A stretch of DNA of 64,000 bases. It comes from Streptococcus xiaochunlingii (GTDB lineage Bacteria > Bacillota > Bacilli > Lactobacillales > Streptococcaceae). A program made the translations under genes and the position numbers. The first letter of the stretch is position 1; every line of letters starts with the position of its first letter. A model generated the notes under the pieces. The model was given only the letters and a program-made list of their open reading frames with translations. It ran no database searches and had not been told where the DNA came from. Below are positions 1 through 9,276 of this stretch, piece after piece. The stretch lies in contig NZ_VFSG01000001.1 in the NCBI RefSeq assembly GCF_006385805.1, positions 310,001 through 374,000 on the forward strand, read 5' to 3'.

Positions 1-1107
1 AAGAGGGAGAAGTACGACAGTAAGACCTTTGTCGGCTCTGGGAAGCTAGAAGAGATTGCCCAAATGGTCGATGCGGATAAGGTTTCGACCGTTGTCGTTA
101 ACAACCGTTTGACCCCTCGCCAGAATGTGAATTTAGAAGAAATTTTGGGTGTGAAGGTCATCGACCGGATGCAGCTGATTTTGGATATCTTTGCCATGCG
201 GGCTCGGAGCCACGAAGGCAAGCTCCAGGTTCATCTAGCCCAGCTCAAGTACCTTTTGCCTCGTCTCGTGGGTCAAGGGATCATGCTCAGCCGTCAGGCT
301 GGGGGGATTGGTTCCCGTGGACCGGGAGAAAGTCAGTTGGAGTTGAACCGCCGGAGTGTCCGCAATCAAATCACCGATATCGAGCGTCAACTCAAGGTGG
401 TTGAGAAGAACCGTGAAGTGGTCCGAGAAAAACGCTTAGAATCCTCTGTTTTTAAGATTGGCTTGATTGGCTACACCAATGCAGGGAAATCAACCATTAT
501 GAATGCCTTGACCAGTAAGACCCAGTACGAAGCAGATGAACTCTTTGCGACCTTGGATGCTACAACCAAGAGCATTCATCTAACAGGCAATTTACAAGTA
601 ACTCTGACAGATACGGTTGGCTTTATTCAAGACTTGCCAACAGAGTTAGTGACCAGCTTTAAGTCGACCTTAGAAGAGAGCAAGAATGTGGATCTTTTGG
701 TCCATGTCATCGATGCCTCTGATCCCAACCATGAAGAGCATGAAAAGACAGTCCTTCAGATTATGAAAGATTTGGAGATGTTGGATATTCCACGCTTGAC
801 CCTCTACAACAAGGCAGACAAAGTCGAGAACTTTACCCCGACCCAGACACCTTACCGCCTGGTGTCGGCCAAGGATCCTGATAGTCGGACTAAACTTCAG
901 GACATCCTTCTTGAAAAGATGCAGGAACTCTTCCAGCCCTTTACGATTCAGGTTCCTTTTGAACAAGCTTACCGGATCCATGACTTGGAGACCATGGCCA
1001 TTCTGACTGAGCGTTCCTATGAGGAGACTGGCGAGGTCATAACAGGCTACATCGCCCCGAAAAATGCATGGAGACTAGAGGAGTTTTATCATCATGGATT
1101 ATATTAA
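1..1107 (+). CDS. hflX: HflX-type ribosome-associated GTPase, 5' end cut by window
   Basis: The reading frame is open from base 1, so the start lies before the window; 368 of the roughly 410 residues usual for HflX are visible. The first visible residues (GSGKLEEI) belong to the HflX N-terminal domain. The family's glycine-rich linker (SRQAGGIGSRGPGESQLE) follows, then the GTPase domain with G1 GYTNAGKST, G3 DTVGF and G4 NKAD. HflX binds 50S and 70S ribosomes and splits stalled ribosomes in stress. The next gene overlaps its end by 14 bases, so the two are translationally coupled. The identification is secure; only the N-terminus is missing. Confidence 0.95.
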   Translation, partial: KREKYDSKTFVGSGKLEEIAQMVDADKVSTVVVNNRLTPRQNVNLEEILGVKVIDRMQLILDIFAMRARSHEGKLQVHLAQLKYLLPRLVGQGIMLSRQAGGIGSRGPGESQLELNRRSVRNQITDIERQLKVVEKNREVVREKRLESSVFKIGLIGYTNAGKSTIMNALTSKTQYEADELFATLDATTKSIHLTGNLQVTLTDTVGFIQDLPTELVTSFKSTLEESKNVDLLVHVIDASDPNHEEHEKTVLQIMKDLEMLDIPRLTLYNKADKVENFTPTQTPYRLVSAKDPDSRTKLQDILLEKMQELFQPFTIQVPFEQAYRIHDLETMAILTERSYEETGEVITGYIAPKNAWRLEEFYHHGLY

Positions 1108-1711
1108 CATGGCTCTCAGCTACGGAGGCTATACCAGTCTGGACAAGGTCTATTTGGAGCGGGTCTTGGCGGGATTGACAGAGGAGCAGAAGCTCCAGTT
1201 TATCACGCCACCACCCAGTGTGATCAATGCCTACTTCGCTGAGCTCTACCAAAAGAAGAGCCCCGATGCAGCAACAGACTACTATGAACAAGTCACTGAG
1301 GTCTTTGATCTCTATCAGACCAGTCCCAGCTTCGAGGAGGACAAACCCTTTGTCCGTCTCAATCTCTCTGGCAAGGCCTATGGCTTTTGCTACCGAGAGA
1401 AAGGATTGGCTCAAGTCTTTGCCCAGCAAGCAGAAGCTATCAGCATGGATCTCTTGTTTGAGATTGCGCAAATCTTTCCTCACTACCTCGTTTATGAAGA
1501 GGAAAGATTGATCTTGATGCGCCATGTTACGGATCGAGAGGTGGTGGAGACCAAGGAATTGTCAGCTTTGTCTCAATTTGAAGAGTTAGCAGATGGCAGC
1601 ATCCGCCTGACTGGCTACAACCAGGACGAATTGGCCCAATTGGCTAGGGCCTACCCAGGAAAAATCGCCGTTCGATCGAAAAATCGGACCGCTATGATCT
1701 ATATAAGTTAG
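1094..1711 (+). CDS. conserved streptococcal protein of unknown function
   Basis: This 205-residue soluble protein has no signal peptide or membrane segment. It starts inside the 3' end of hflX (14-base overlap) and ends 10 bases before rnz, so it sits in a tight operon with a ribosome-rescue GTPase and a tRNA 3'-processing enzyme. I see no catalytic motif that I recognise. The sequence is acidic and rich in aromatic residues, with a basic C-terminus ([14 protein letters not shown]). Context weakly suggests a link to translation or RNA metabolism, but that is only inference. Confidence 0.8.
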   Translation: MDYINMALSYGGYTSLDKVYLERVLAGLTEEQKLQFITPPPSVINAYFAELYQKKSPDAATDYYEQVTEVFDLYQTSPSFEEDKPFVRLNLSGKAYGFCYREKGLAQVFAQQAEAISMDLLFEIAQIFPHYLVYEEERLILMRHVTDREVVETKELSALSQFEELADGSIRLTGYNQDELAQLARAYPGKIAVRSKNRTAMIYIS

Positions 1712-1721
1712 AAAGAATACA

Positions 1722-2651
1722 ATGGAAATTCAATTTTTAGGAACGGGTGCGGGCCAGCCGTCCAAATCTCGTAATGTCTCAAGTCTAGCGCTCAAACTCT
1801 TGGATGAGATCAATGAAGTTTGGCTCTTTGACTGTGGAGAAGGGACACAAAACCAAATATTAGAAACCAGCATCCGTCCTCGAAAAGTTAGCAAGATCTT
1901 TATCACCCACTTACACGGGGACCATATCTTTGGCTTGCCAGGTTTCCTCTCTAGCCGCGCCTTTCAGGCCAATGAAGACCAGACTGATCTAGAGATTTAT
2001 GGACCGGTTGGGATCAAATCCTTTGTCTTGACCAGCCTTCGAGTTTCCGGTTCACGCCTGCCTTACAAGATCCATTTTCATGAGTTCGATGAAGGTTCAC
2101 TTGGGAAAATCATGGAGACCGATAAGTTCACGGTCTATGCCGAGGCCTTGGACCACACCATTTTCTGTGTCGGCTACCGGGTCATGCAGAAGGATTTGGA
2201 GGGGACCCTCGACGCAGACAAGCTCAAGGCAGCAGGGGTTCCATTTGGACCACTCTTTGGCCAGGTCAAAAATGGGCAGGATGTTACCCTGGAAGATGGT
2301 ACCAAGATCATTGCTGCGGATTATATCTCAGCCCCTCGACCGGGTAAGATCATCACCATCTTGGGCGATACCCGGAAGACCAATGCCAGCATTAGACTTG
2401 CCGTCAATGCCGATGTTCTCGTGCATGAGTCTACCTATGGCAAGGGCGATGAGAAGATTGCTCGTAAGCATGGCCACTCGACCAATATGCAGGCAGCAGA
2501 AGTGGCGCATGAAGCAGGAGCCAAACGCCTTCTACTCAACCATATCAGTGCCCGCTTCCTCTCCAAGGACGTCAGTCAATTGCGTAAGGATGCTGCGACT
2601 GTGTTTGAGAAGGTCCATGTGGTCAAGGACTTGGAAGAAGTGGAGATCTAA
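1722..2651 (+). CDS. rnz: ribonuclease Z (tRNA 3' processing endonuclease)
   Basis: The 309-residue protein has the length of bacterial RNase Z. It carries the metallo-beta-lactamase metal motif HLHGDH near residue 63, the phosphodiesterase-type surroundings ([13 protein letters not shown]), a later Asp in GDTR and a His in NHISAR. The enzyme removes 3' trailers from tRNA precursors lacking an encoded CCA, which fits the CCA-less tRNA-Arg gene in this window. It lies 10 bases after the preceding gene and one base before the next start, within a co-transcribed run from hflX. Confidence 0.95.
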   Translation: MEIQFLGTGAGQPSKSRNVSSLALKLLDEINEVWLFDCGEGTQNQILETSIRPRKVSKIFITHLHGDHIFGLPGFLSSRAFQANEDQTDLEIYGPVGIKSFVLTSLRVSGSRLPYKIHFHEFDEGSLGKIMETDKFTVYAEALDHTIFCVGYRVMQKDLEGTLDADKLKAAGVPFGPLFGQVKNGQDVTLEDGTKIIAADYISAPRPGKIITILGDTRKTNASIRLAVNADVLVHESTYGKGDEKIARKHGHSTNMQAAEVAHEAGAKRLLLNHISARFLSKDVSQLRKDAATVFEKVHVVKDLEEVEI

Positions 2652-2652
2652 G

Positions 2653-3408
2653 ATGCGAACTATCATCATCACAGGAGCGAGTGGAGGCTTGGCACAAGAA
2701 ATGGTCAAGCTCCTTCCTGAGGACCGGCTCATTCTCTTAGGCAGAAATCAAGAAAAACTGGAACAACTCTATGCTGACCATCCTCAAGCCGAATGCATTG
2801 GGATCGATATCACGGATTCCTCAGCAGTCAAAGGCTTGGTAGAAGAGCTCTATCAGCGCTATGGGCAGATTGATGTCTTGGTCAACAATGCAGGCTATGG
2901 GATCTTTGAGACCTTTGATCGCGTTTCTGACGAGCAGGTGCGAGAGATGTTTGAAGTCAATACCTTTGCCCTCATGAACCTTTCACGCTTGATGGGTGCC
3001 CGCATGAAGACAGTAGGCAAGGGGCACATTGTTAACATCGTCAGCATGGCGGGATTAGTTGCAACTGCTAAATCTAGCCTTTATTCAGCCACCAAGTTTG
3101 CAGCCATTGGCTTCTCCAATGCCCTGCGCTTGGAACTCATGCCCTTTGGTGTTCATGTGACGACGGTCAATCCAGGCCCCATTCGGACCACTTTCTTTGA
3201 CCAGGCAGACCCAGACGGAAGCTATGTCAAAGCGGTGGATCGCTACATTTTGGAACCGGACTTTGTGGCTAAGAAAATTGTCAAAAACTTTGGAAAAGCA
3301 AAACGTGAGCTCAATCTGCCTTGGCTTTTGAACCTGACCCACAAGCTCTATACCCTTTTCCCTCGTATCTCGGACAAGCTAGCCAGCAAGATGTTTAACT
3401 TCAAATAG
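2653..3408 (+). CDS. short-chain dehydrogenase/reductase (DltE-like)
   Basis: The frame stays open far upstream inside rnz, but the true start is the ATG one base after the rnz stop, giving MRTIIITGASGG and 251 residues. The Rossmann motif TGASGGLA, the NNAGYG motif and the catalytic YSATK (Tyr-x3-Lys) identify a classical SDR. The substrate cannot be read from sequence. Streptococcal copies are often annotated as DltE-like or general oxidoreductases. It is followed after 10 bases by a methyltransferase with a good GGAGG site. Confidence 0.9.
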   Translation: MRTIIITGASGGLAQEMVKLLPEDRLILLGRNQEKLEQLYADHPQAECIGIDITDSSAVKGLVEELYQRYGQIDVLVNNAGYGIFETFDRVSDEQVREMFEVNTFALMNLSRLMGARMKTVGKGHIVNIVSMAGLVATAKSSLYSATKFAAIGFSNALRLELMPFGVHVTTVNPGPIRTTFFDQADPDGSYVKAVDRYILEPDFVAKKIVKNFGKAKRELNLPWLLNLTHKLYTLFPRISDKLASKMFNFK

Positions 3409-3418
3409 GAGGAATCAG

Positions 3419-4129
3419 ATGACCGCAAATATTCAAGCTTATTTTGAAAACCTCCGGCAACCCTGGGGACAGATCTATTATGATATCCTTTTTGAACAAT
3501 TACAGGACATCAAAGGTAAGCGGGTGCTTGATTTTGGTAGTGGCTTTGGCCTGGTGGCCAACCACCTAGCGAAAGACAATGAGGTCCTTGCTGTGGAGCC
3601 CAATGAGGAAATGGTGGCCTTGCGGGCCCAGGACCATCCCTACCAGCAATTCGTCGGGAGTTTGGACCAGTTAGCAAGTCTTGAAGATGAGAGCTTTGAT
3701 GTTATCCTCTGCCACAATGTCTTGGAATATGTGGAGGATCGCAAGGTGATTCTCAGGGAATTCACCCGCCTCTTGAAACCAGGTGGCCTACTCTCCATCG
3801 TCAAGCACAATGAAGTTGGCCGCGTCCTGCAGACAGTCGTCTTTGAAAATGATCCTCAGAAGGCGCTTGATCTCTTAGCCGGCCAAGATTTGGAAACCCA
3901 CTCCATGGGCTTGGCCCAGGCCTATGATCTCGGTGCAGCAGTAGAAGATCTAGCCCTCGAAGTTCAGGACTACCAGGGAATTCGTGTCTTTTATGCCTTG
4001 CAGGACAATCACTTCAAAGGCCAAGAAGGCTGGCGAGAGTCCATGCTTCAGATGGAGCTGGCCGTTTGTCAGGAGTCCCCTTATCGGGATATAGCCTTCT
4101 TCCAGCACTATAGGTTAAAAAGGAGTTAA
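3419..4129 (+). CDS. class I SAM-dependent methyltransferase
   Basis: This 236-residue cytoplasmic protein has SAM-binding motif I (VLDFGSGFGLVA) near residue 38, an acidic residue ending strand 2 (AVEPNEEM), and motif IV-like DVILCHNVLEYV, followed by LLKPGGLLSIV. This is the fold of UbiE/Tam-type small-molecule methyltransferases. The target is unknown. A GGAGG site sits just before the ATG, and the next gene begins one base after its stop. The C-terminal third has no motif I recognise. Confidence 0.85.
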   Translation: MTANIQAYFENLRQPWGQIYYDILFEQLQDIKGKRVLDFGSGFGLVANHLAKDNEVLAVEPNEEMVALRAQDHPYQQFVGSLDQLASLEDESFDVILCHNVLEYVEDRKVILREFTRLLKPGGLLSIVKHNEVGRVLQTVVFENDPQKALDLLAGQDLETHSMGLAQAYDLGAAVEDLALEVQDYQGIRVFYALQDNHFKGQEGWRESMLQMELAVCQESPYRDIAFFQHYRLKRS

Positions 4130-4130
4130 G

Positions 4131-4535
4131 ATGTTAGAGTACAAACAAGAGATTCCAGCGATGGCAGACTTAGTCGCACTTTACAGCTCGGTCGGCTGGA
4201 CCAATTATACCAACAATCCAACTATGCTAGAAGAAGCTGTCAAAGCCAGTCTCTGGCAGTTGGGAGTCTATGATGAGAAAGAGCTCGTTGCCTACATCCG
4301 CTTGGTAGGAGATGGCCACTCTGTCCTTTTGGTACAGGACCTCTTGGTGCGACCAGATCACCAGCGCCAAGGCATCGGAAAGAAACTCCTAGAAGAGGCT
4401 TTAGCGACCTTCCCCACCGTCTATCAACGGCTTCTCGTCACTGAACGGAGCGAGAAAAATCTTGCCTTTTACCAGTCCTTAGGATTTGTCGAACTTTCAG
4501 AGCAAGCCTGTACAGGGATGATTTATAAAATTTGA
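4131..4535 (+). CDS. GNAT family N-acetyltransferase
   Basis: The 134-residue protein is a single GNAT domain. Acetyl-CoA binding motif A is clear (VRPDHQRQGIGKKLLEEAL), and the C-terminal strand-helix with NLAFYQSLGFVEL matches motif B. The acceptor is unknown. AAGGAG precedes the ATG. A rho-independent terminator follows the stop at 4541-4575, so this ends the operon that began at or before hflX. Confidence 0.88.
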   Translation: MLEYKQEIPAMADLVALYSSVGWTNYTNNPTMLEEAVKASLWQLGVYDEKELVAYIRLVGDGHSVLLVQDLLVRPDHQRQGIGKKLLEEALATFPTVYQRLLVTERSEKNLAFYQSLGFVELSEQACTGMIYKI

Positions 4536-4540
4536 TGGAG

Positions 4541-4575
4541 AGGATTTCCGGATAGGGAATCCTTTCTTCATTTCT
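4541..4575 (+). terminator. intrinsic terminator after the hflX-GNAT operon
   Basis: The inverted repeat AGGATTTCC / GGGAATCCT (one G-U pair) around the loop GGATA is followed by a pyrimidine-rich TTTCTTCATTTCTT tract. Confidence 0.65.
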
Positions 4576-4614
4576 TCTGTAAAATCATTTTTTCGCATTT
4601 GAAAAAATAATTCA

Positions 4615-4623
4615 TGTTATAAT
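4615..4623 (+). promoter_or_regulatory. recJ promoter, extended -10
   Basis: The sequence TGT-TATAAT ends at 4623, and TTGAAA lies at 4599-4604 with a spacing too short for a normal -35. Transcription should begin near 4630. That makes the upstream ATG at 4635 nearly leaderless and supports the second ATG at 4659 as the recJ start. Confidence 0.6.
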
Positions 4624-4658
4624 AAGAAGACTAGATGACAGGGAGAAAAGAAAAACAG

Positions 4659-6875
4659 ATGATCACGTCAAAATATGAATGGCAGTTTGCTGCGCCCTTT
4701 TCAGATGATACTTTTTTAGCGCAAGCAAAGAAGAGAGGATTAGAAGCATCTGCAGCCAAGTTGTTGGGAGAACGAGGGATCCAGACGGAAGAGGCGCTGG
4801 ATCGTTTTCTTGAACCTCGGCTAGAAGATCTGCATGATCCCTACCTGCTTCACGATATGGACAAGGCAGTGGATCGCATTCGCCAAGCCATTGAAGACTA
4901 TGAACAAATCCTAATTTATGGAGACTATGATGCGGACGGGATGACGGCCGCTTCTATTATGAAGGAAACCCTGGAGCAGATGGGGGCGGAAGTAGCTGTC
5001 TATCTACCCAACCGCTTTACGGATGGCTACGGTCCCAATGCCAGTGTCTACAAGTATTTTATTGAACAGCAGGGGATTTCCCTCATCATCACGGTGGACA
5101 ACGGGGTAGCAGGCCACGAAGCCATTGAATTGGCCCAAAGCATGGGAGTAGATGTTATTGTGACAGACCACCATGCCATGCCAGAAGTCTTGCCCGATGC
5201 CTATGCCATCATTCACCCCGAGCATCCAGATGCTGATTATCCTTTCAAGCACCTAGCGGGCTGTGGGGTTGCCTTTAAGTTGGCTTGTGCCCTCCTAGAA
5301 GAGGTGCCCCTAGATTTCCTTGATCTGGTAGCCATTGGAACCATTGCGGATATGGTTAGTCTGACAGACGAAAACCGCATCCTAGTCAAGTATGGCCTAG
5401 GTGTCCTTCGTCAAACCCAACGGATCGGTCTCCAGGAAATGCTCAAGCTGGCCACCATCGCTCCTCAAGATGTAAATGAAGAAACGGTTGGTTTTCAGAT
5501 TGCCCCTCGTCTCAATGCGCTGGGTCGCTTGGATGACCCAAATCCAGCGGTCGAGCTCTTGACGGGCTTTGACGACGAAGAAGCGCTGGAAATTGCGCTG
5601 ATGATTCAAGCCAAGAATGAAGAGCGCAAGGAGATCGTCCAAACCATCTACGATGAGGCCAAAGCCATGGTCGACCCAAGTCTTCCCGTTCAAATCTTGG
5701 CAAAAGAAGGCTGGAATCCTGGTGTCTTAGGGATCGTAGCCGGTCTCCTACTTGAAGAGCTCCATCAGCCTATCATTGTCCTCACCATAGACCAAGGCAA
5801 GGCCAAGGGAAGTGCACGAAGTCCCGAAAGTGTCCATATTTTTGAAGCCCTAGATCCCCATCGTGATCTCTTTATCGCCTTTGGGGGCCATGCGGGTGCA
5901 GCTGGTATGACTCTGGAAGTGGACAAGCTCCCTCGTCTGACCGAGATTTTTTCTGACTATATTGTAGAAAAAGGGATTGACCTGACGGCCAAATCCACAC
6001 TCTTTGTGGATGAGGAGTTGGACCTAGAAGAGCTGACCTTGGATACCTTAAAGAGTTTTGACCGTCTCGCTCCTTTTGGGATGGACCATAAGAAGCCAGT
6101 CTTTTACATTCGTGATTTTCAAGTGGAGTCTAGTCGGACCATGGGGGCTGGTAATAGCCATCTGAAGTTGAAGATTCAAAAAGGCGATGCCCATTTTGAT
6201 GTCGTGGCTTTTGGCCAGGGCCATTTGGAATTGGAGCACTCCCAAGCGAAAAACTTGGAGTTGGTGGTATCCTTGTCCGTCAATCAGTGGAATGGACAGA
6301 CCACCCTGCAACTGATGGTCGTGGACGCCCGTGTAGAAGGAGTTCAACTCTACAATATTCGAGGGAAAAATGCTCCTCTCCCACAAGCCATCCCCCTCTT
6401 TAGTCAGTTGGAAGAAGGGGAAGATTGCCCTGCTATTGTCATCGATCGCATCCCGGATGATCTGGCTGACTTAAAAGCCTTCTTCCAAGAACAGAGCTTC
6501 CAAGCGGTCTATTTTAAAAATGAACTAGACAAGGCCTATTACCTGACAGGCTACGGCAGTCGGGATCAGTATGCCAAACTCTACAAAACGCTGTATCAGT
6601 TCCCTGAGTTTGATATTCGCCATAAGCTCAGCCAACTATCTGACTACCTCAAGATTCCACAAGTTTTGTTGATCAAGATGATCCAAATCTTCCAAGAGTT
6701 GGGCTTTGTCCAGATTGAAAATGGCATCATGACGGTCAACAAGGATGCAGAGAAGAAGGAGATTGCCTCTAGTTCCATTTATCAGGACTTGGTGCAGACG
6801 GTCAAAGACCAGGAACTCATGGCCCTAGGATCTGTGCAAGAAATTTATAATTATTTGCTTTCTGATGATAAGTAA
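4659..6875 (+). CDS. recJ: single-stranded-DNA-specific 5'-3' exonuclease RecJ
   Basis: I chose the ATG at 4659 (MITSKYEWQFA), which matches known streptococcal RecJ N-termini, over the ATG at 4635 that lies only about 5 bases after the predicted transcript start. The 738-residue product has the DHH-family motifs GDYDADGMTA, TVDNGVAG and TDHHAMP, then the DHHA1 motif FGGHAGAAGMTL, an OB-fold region and a Firmicutes-type C-terminal extension. RecJ degrades single-stranded DNA 5'-3' in RecF-type recombination, base excision and mismatch repair. It is transcribed from its own extended -10 promoter. Confidence 0.95.
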   Translation: MITSKYEWQFAAPFSDDTFLAQAKKRGLEASAAKLLGERGIQTEEALDRFLEPRLEDLHDPYLLHDMDKAVDRIRQAIEDYEQILIYGDYDADGMTAASIMKETLEQMGAEVAVYLPNRFTDGYGPNASVYKYFIEQQGISLIITVDNGVAGHEAIELAQSMGVDVIVTDHHAMPEVLPDAYAIIHPEHPDADYPFKHLAGCGVAFKLACALLEEVPLDFLDLVAIGTIADMVSLTDENRILVKYGLGVLRQTQRIGLQEMLKLATIAPQDVNEETVGFQIAPRLNALGRLDDPNPAVELLTGFDDEEALEIALMIQAKNEERKEIVQTIYDEAKAMVDPSLPVQILAKEGWNPGVLGIVAGLLLEELHQPIIVLTIDQGKAKGSARSPESVHIFEALDPHRDLFIAFGGHAGAAGMTLEVDKLPRLTEIFSDYIVEKGIDLTAKSTLFVDEELDLEELTLDTLKSFDRLAPFGMDHKKPVFYIRDFQVESSRTMGAGNSHLKLKIQKGDAHFDVVAFGQGHLELEHSQAKNLELVVSLSVNQWNGQTTLQLMVVDARVEGVQLYNIRGKNAPLPQAIPLFSQLEEGEDCPAIVIDRIPDDLADLKAFFQEQSFQAVYFKNELDKAYYLTGYGSRDQYAKLYKTLYQFPEFDIRHKLSQLSDYLKIPQVLLIKMIQIFQELGFVQIENGIMTVNKDAEKKEIASSSIYQDLVQTVKDQELMALGSVQEIYNYLLSDDK

Positions 6876-6942
6876 GGTTTTGTCAACAATTACACTAAAG
6901 TATGCTTTTTTAAGACTTTCAAGTGCATCTCATAAATTTTCA

Positions 6943-6951
6943 TGGTATAAT
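6943..6951 (+). promoter_or_regulatory. apt promoter, extended -10
   Basis: TGG-TATAAT ends 34 bases before the apt ATG. No good -35 element is visible, which is common for extended -10 promoters in streptococci. Confidence 0.65.
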
Positions 6952-6985
6952 GAAATGTAAACATAAATTTTGAAAGAAGTTAGAA

Positions 6986-7498
6986 ATGAATTTAAAAGAT
7001 TACATTGCAAGCATTGAGAACTATCCACAAGAAGGAATTACCTTCCGTGATATCAGCCCTTTGATGGCAGATGGCAATGCTTATAGTTATGCGATTCGTG
7101 AAATCGTTCAATACGCAACGGATAAGAAAATCGACATGATCGTCGGCCCTGAAGCGCGTGGATTCATCGTTGGATGTCCGGTCGCTTTCGAGCTCGGTAT
7201 TGGTTTTGCGCCTGTTCGTAAACCTGGCAAATTGCCTCGTGAAGTCATCTCAGCTGACTACGAAAAAGAATACGGTGTGGATACCTTGACCATGCACGCC
7301 GATGCTATCAAACCAGGTCAACGCGTTCTCATCGTCGATGACCTCTTGGCAACAGGTGGTACCGTTAAAGCAACCATCGAAATGATCGAAAAACTCGGTG
7401 GAGTGGTTGCAGGTTGTGCCTTCTTGATCGAGCTCGATGATCTCAAAGGCCGCGAAGCAATCGGAGACTACGATTACAAGGTCTTGATGCATTACTAA
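6986..7498 (+). CDS. apt: adenine phosphoribosyltransferase
   Basis: The 170-residue length is typical of Apt. The PRPP-binding loop is visible as [16 protein letters not shown], and the N-terminal [10 protein letters not shown] and [10 protein letters not shown] motifs are Apt signatures. The enzyme salvages adenine to AMP using PRPP in the cytoplasm. It has its own extended -10 promoter and lies downstream of recJ, an order I recall from other streptococci. Codon use is more biased than in neighbouring genes, suggesting high expression. Confidence 0.96.
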   Translation: MNLKDYIASIENYPQEGITFRDISPLMADGNAYSYAIREIVQYATDKKIDMIVGPEARGFIVGCPVAFELGIGFAPVRKPGKLPREVISADYEKEYGVDTLTMHADAIKPGQRVLIVDDLLATGGTVKATIEMIEKLGGVVAGCAFLIELDDLKGREAIGDYDYKVLMHY

Positions 7499-7537
7499 TA
7501 TAGTTTAGAGCTATATCTAGATAGAGAAAAACCATAA

Positions 7538-7566
7538 TTGAAAACTATATGCTCCTGTCTTATAAT
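7538..7566 (+). promoter_or_regulatory. metA promoter
   Basis: TTGAAA (7538-7543) and TATAAT (7561-7566) are separated by exactly 17 bases. The start codon follows 33 bases later. Confidence 0.8.
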
Positions 7567-7599
7567 AAGAGGTAACAACTTGTAAGATGGGAGCTTTTT

Positions 7600-8544
7600 A
7601 TGCCAATTACCTTAGATAAGAAATTACCAGCAGTTGATATTCTTCGCTCAGAAAATATTTTTGTCATGGATGATATTCGGGCAACGCACCAAGATATTCG
7701 TCCGATGAATGTTCTGATTTTGAATCTCATGCCGACTAAGGTAGCCACTGAGACTCAACTCTTACGCCTCCTGGCCAATACTCCCTTGCAGATCAATGTG
7801 GATTTCCTCTATATGACCAGCCATGAGTCTAAGACGACAGCGGCAGAACATATGGAAGTCTTCTACAAATCCTTCGAGGATATTAAAGAGAACTATTATG
7901 ACGGCTTGATTATTACGGGAGCTCCAGTAGAGAAATTAGCCTTTGAGGAAGTGGATTACTGGGAGGAGTTAACAAAGGTTTTTGCTTGGTCAAAACGCCA
8001 TGTCTTTTCCACCTTGCATCTTTGTTGGGGTGCCCAAGCTGGTCTCTATTACCGCTATGGGATTGAAAAAGTAGCCCTCTGCGACAAGCTCTCTGGGATC
8101 TATGAGCAAACAGTCATGAATCCTCAGAATCGCTTGATGCGTGGCTTTGACGATGCTTTTTTGGCCCCTCACTCACGTTATACAGATGTCCCCCTCAAGG
8201 AAGTGCTAGAGAAGAGTAACTTGCAAGTCCTGGCTCAGGGGGGTGAAGTAGGACTATCCATCCTGGCCAGTCCAGACCTTCGGGAGGTCTATAGTTTTGG
8301 CCATTTGGAGTATGACCGTGATACCTTGGCCAAGGAATACCAGCGGGATGTCAAAGCAGGCTTGAATCCAGATCTTCCGAAGAATTATTACGATCAGGAT
8401 GACAGTAGTCGGGACCCACGGATGCGGTGGAACTTAGCGGCAGCCAACTTCTTTAGTAATTGGATCAATTATGCAGTTTACCAAGAAACTCCTTATCGTT
8501 TGGAGGAGTTAGAAAAAGATATTTCATTTTATGGTTACCTATAA
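7600..8544 (+). CDS. metA: homoserine O-acetyltransferase (MetA family)
   Basis: The 314-residue protein is a MetA-type homoserine transacylase. The nucleophile Cys142 lies in [15 protein letters not shown], and the His/Glu pair is in FGHLEYD. Residue 111 is Glu (TGAPVEKL). In this family Glu at 111 goes with acetyl-CoA and Gly, as in E. coli, with succinyl-CoA, so O-acetylhomoserine is the likely product despite the common 'succinyltransferase' label. This is the first committed step of methionine synthesis. It has a near-consensus promoter and lies 9 bases before the dnaD-like gene. Confidence 0.93.
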   Translation: MPITLDKKLPAVDILRSENIFVMDDIRATHQDIRPMNVLILNLMPTKVATETQLLRLLANTPLQINVDFLYMTSHESKTTAAEHMEVFYKSFEDIKENYYDGLIITGAPVEKLAFEEVDYWEELTKVFAWSKRHVFSTLHLCWGAQAGLYYRYGIEKVALCDKLSGIYEQTVMNPQNRLMRGFDDAFLAPHSRYTDVPLKEVLEKSNLQVLAQGGEVGLSILASPDLREVYSFGHLEYDRDTLAKEYQRDVKAGLNPDLPKNYYDQDDSSRDPRMRWNLAAANFFSNWINYAVYQETPYRLEELEKDISFYGYL

Positions 8545-8553
8545 AGGGGTAGT

Positions 8554-9240
8554 ATGACATATTCACAAGCATTTAAGTCGGGCAATTTGGTCTTACCAAG
8601 TGCCTTACTTTTCCATTATCACCATTTATTTAAAGACGCAGAGGATTTTCTGGTTTGGCAGTTCTTTTACTTGCAAAACACGACCAACCAAACCAGCCTC
8701 ACACCTAATCAAATTGCAGATGCGATTGGTAAGTCTGTCGCAGAAGTTAACCAGTCCATGTCTCGCCTGACCAACCAAGGTTTGCTCCAATATCGGACCA
8801 TTGAGCTAGATGGGGAGATTGAAGTTCTTTTTGATGCGACCATTGCCCTTGAACGCTTGGATGACTTGCTTCAAAGCAAGACAGAAGTAGCACAGCGAGG
8901 GCAAGACAAGCAAGCAGAAAATGAACTCGCTGATTTGGTCAAAACCTTTGAGCAGGAGTTGGGACGTTTATTGACGCCATTTGAAATCGAAGATTTGACG
9001 CAGACAGTCAAGCAGGACCAAACAGACCCTGATATTGTAAAGGCTGCCTTGAGAGAAGCTGTCTTTAATGGCAAGCCTCACTGGAAATATATCCAGGCCA
9101 TCCTGCGCAATTGGCGACGGGAGGGCATTACCAGTTTGACACAATTAAAAATCAAACAACAAGAACGCGAAGCCCTTCAGCCTGAAAATGTCACAGTTTC
9201 AGATGATTTCTTACAGGCGATGGATTTGTGGAAAGATTAA
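8554..9240 (+). CDS. dnaD: DnaD-like replication initiation protein
   Basis: The 228-residue protein has the two-domain layout of DnaD. An N-terminal winged-helix region (about 1-120, including LTPNQIADAIGKSVAEVNQSMSRL) is followed by a C-terminal DnaD/DnaB2 domain (about 130-215) with the helical PHWKYIQAILRNWRREGI segment close to the family's YxxxIxxxW motif. It helps load the replicative helicase during initiation and restart. AAGGGG precedes the start, and the gene probably shares the metA transcript. A strong bidirectional terminator follows. Confidence 0.88.
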   Translation: MTYSQAFKSGNLVLPSALLFHYHHLFKDAEDFLVWQFFYLQNTTNQTSLTPNQIADAIGKSVAEVNQSMSRLTNQGLLQYRTIELDGEIEVLFDATIALERLDDLLQSKTEVAQRGQDKQAENELADLVKTFEQELGRLLTPFEIEDLTQTVKQDQTDPDIVKAALREAVFNGKPHWKYIQAILRNWRREGITSLTQLKIKQQEREALQPENVTVSDDFLQAMDLWKD

Positions 9241-9274
9241 AAAACTAGCACTTATTTGAGTGCTAGCTTTTTTC
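9241..9274. terminator. bidirectional terminator between dnaD-like gene and add
   Basis: A perfect 8-bp stem, CTAGCACT / AGTGCTAG, with loop TATTTG is flanked by AAAA on the left and CTTTTTT on the right. It can therefore end both converging genes. Confidence 0.85.
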
Positions 9275-9276
9275 GT

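Noticed and set aside
2080..2652. Long upstream frame joined to the SDR gene
   Set aside because: It overlaps rnz in another frame; the SDR Rossmann start directly follows the ATG at 2653.
7496..7520. Terminator after apt
   Set aside because: ATATAG / CTATAT can pair but the stem is weak and no T-run follows.
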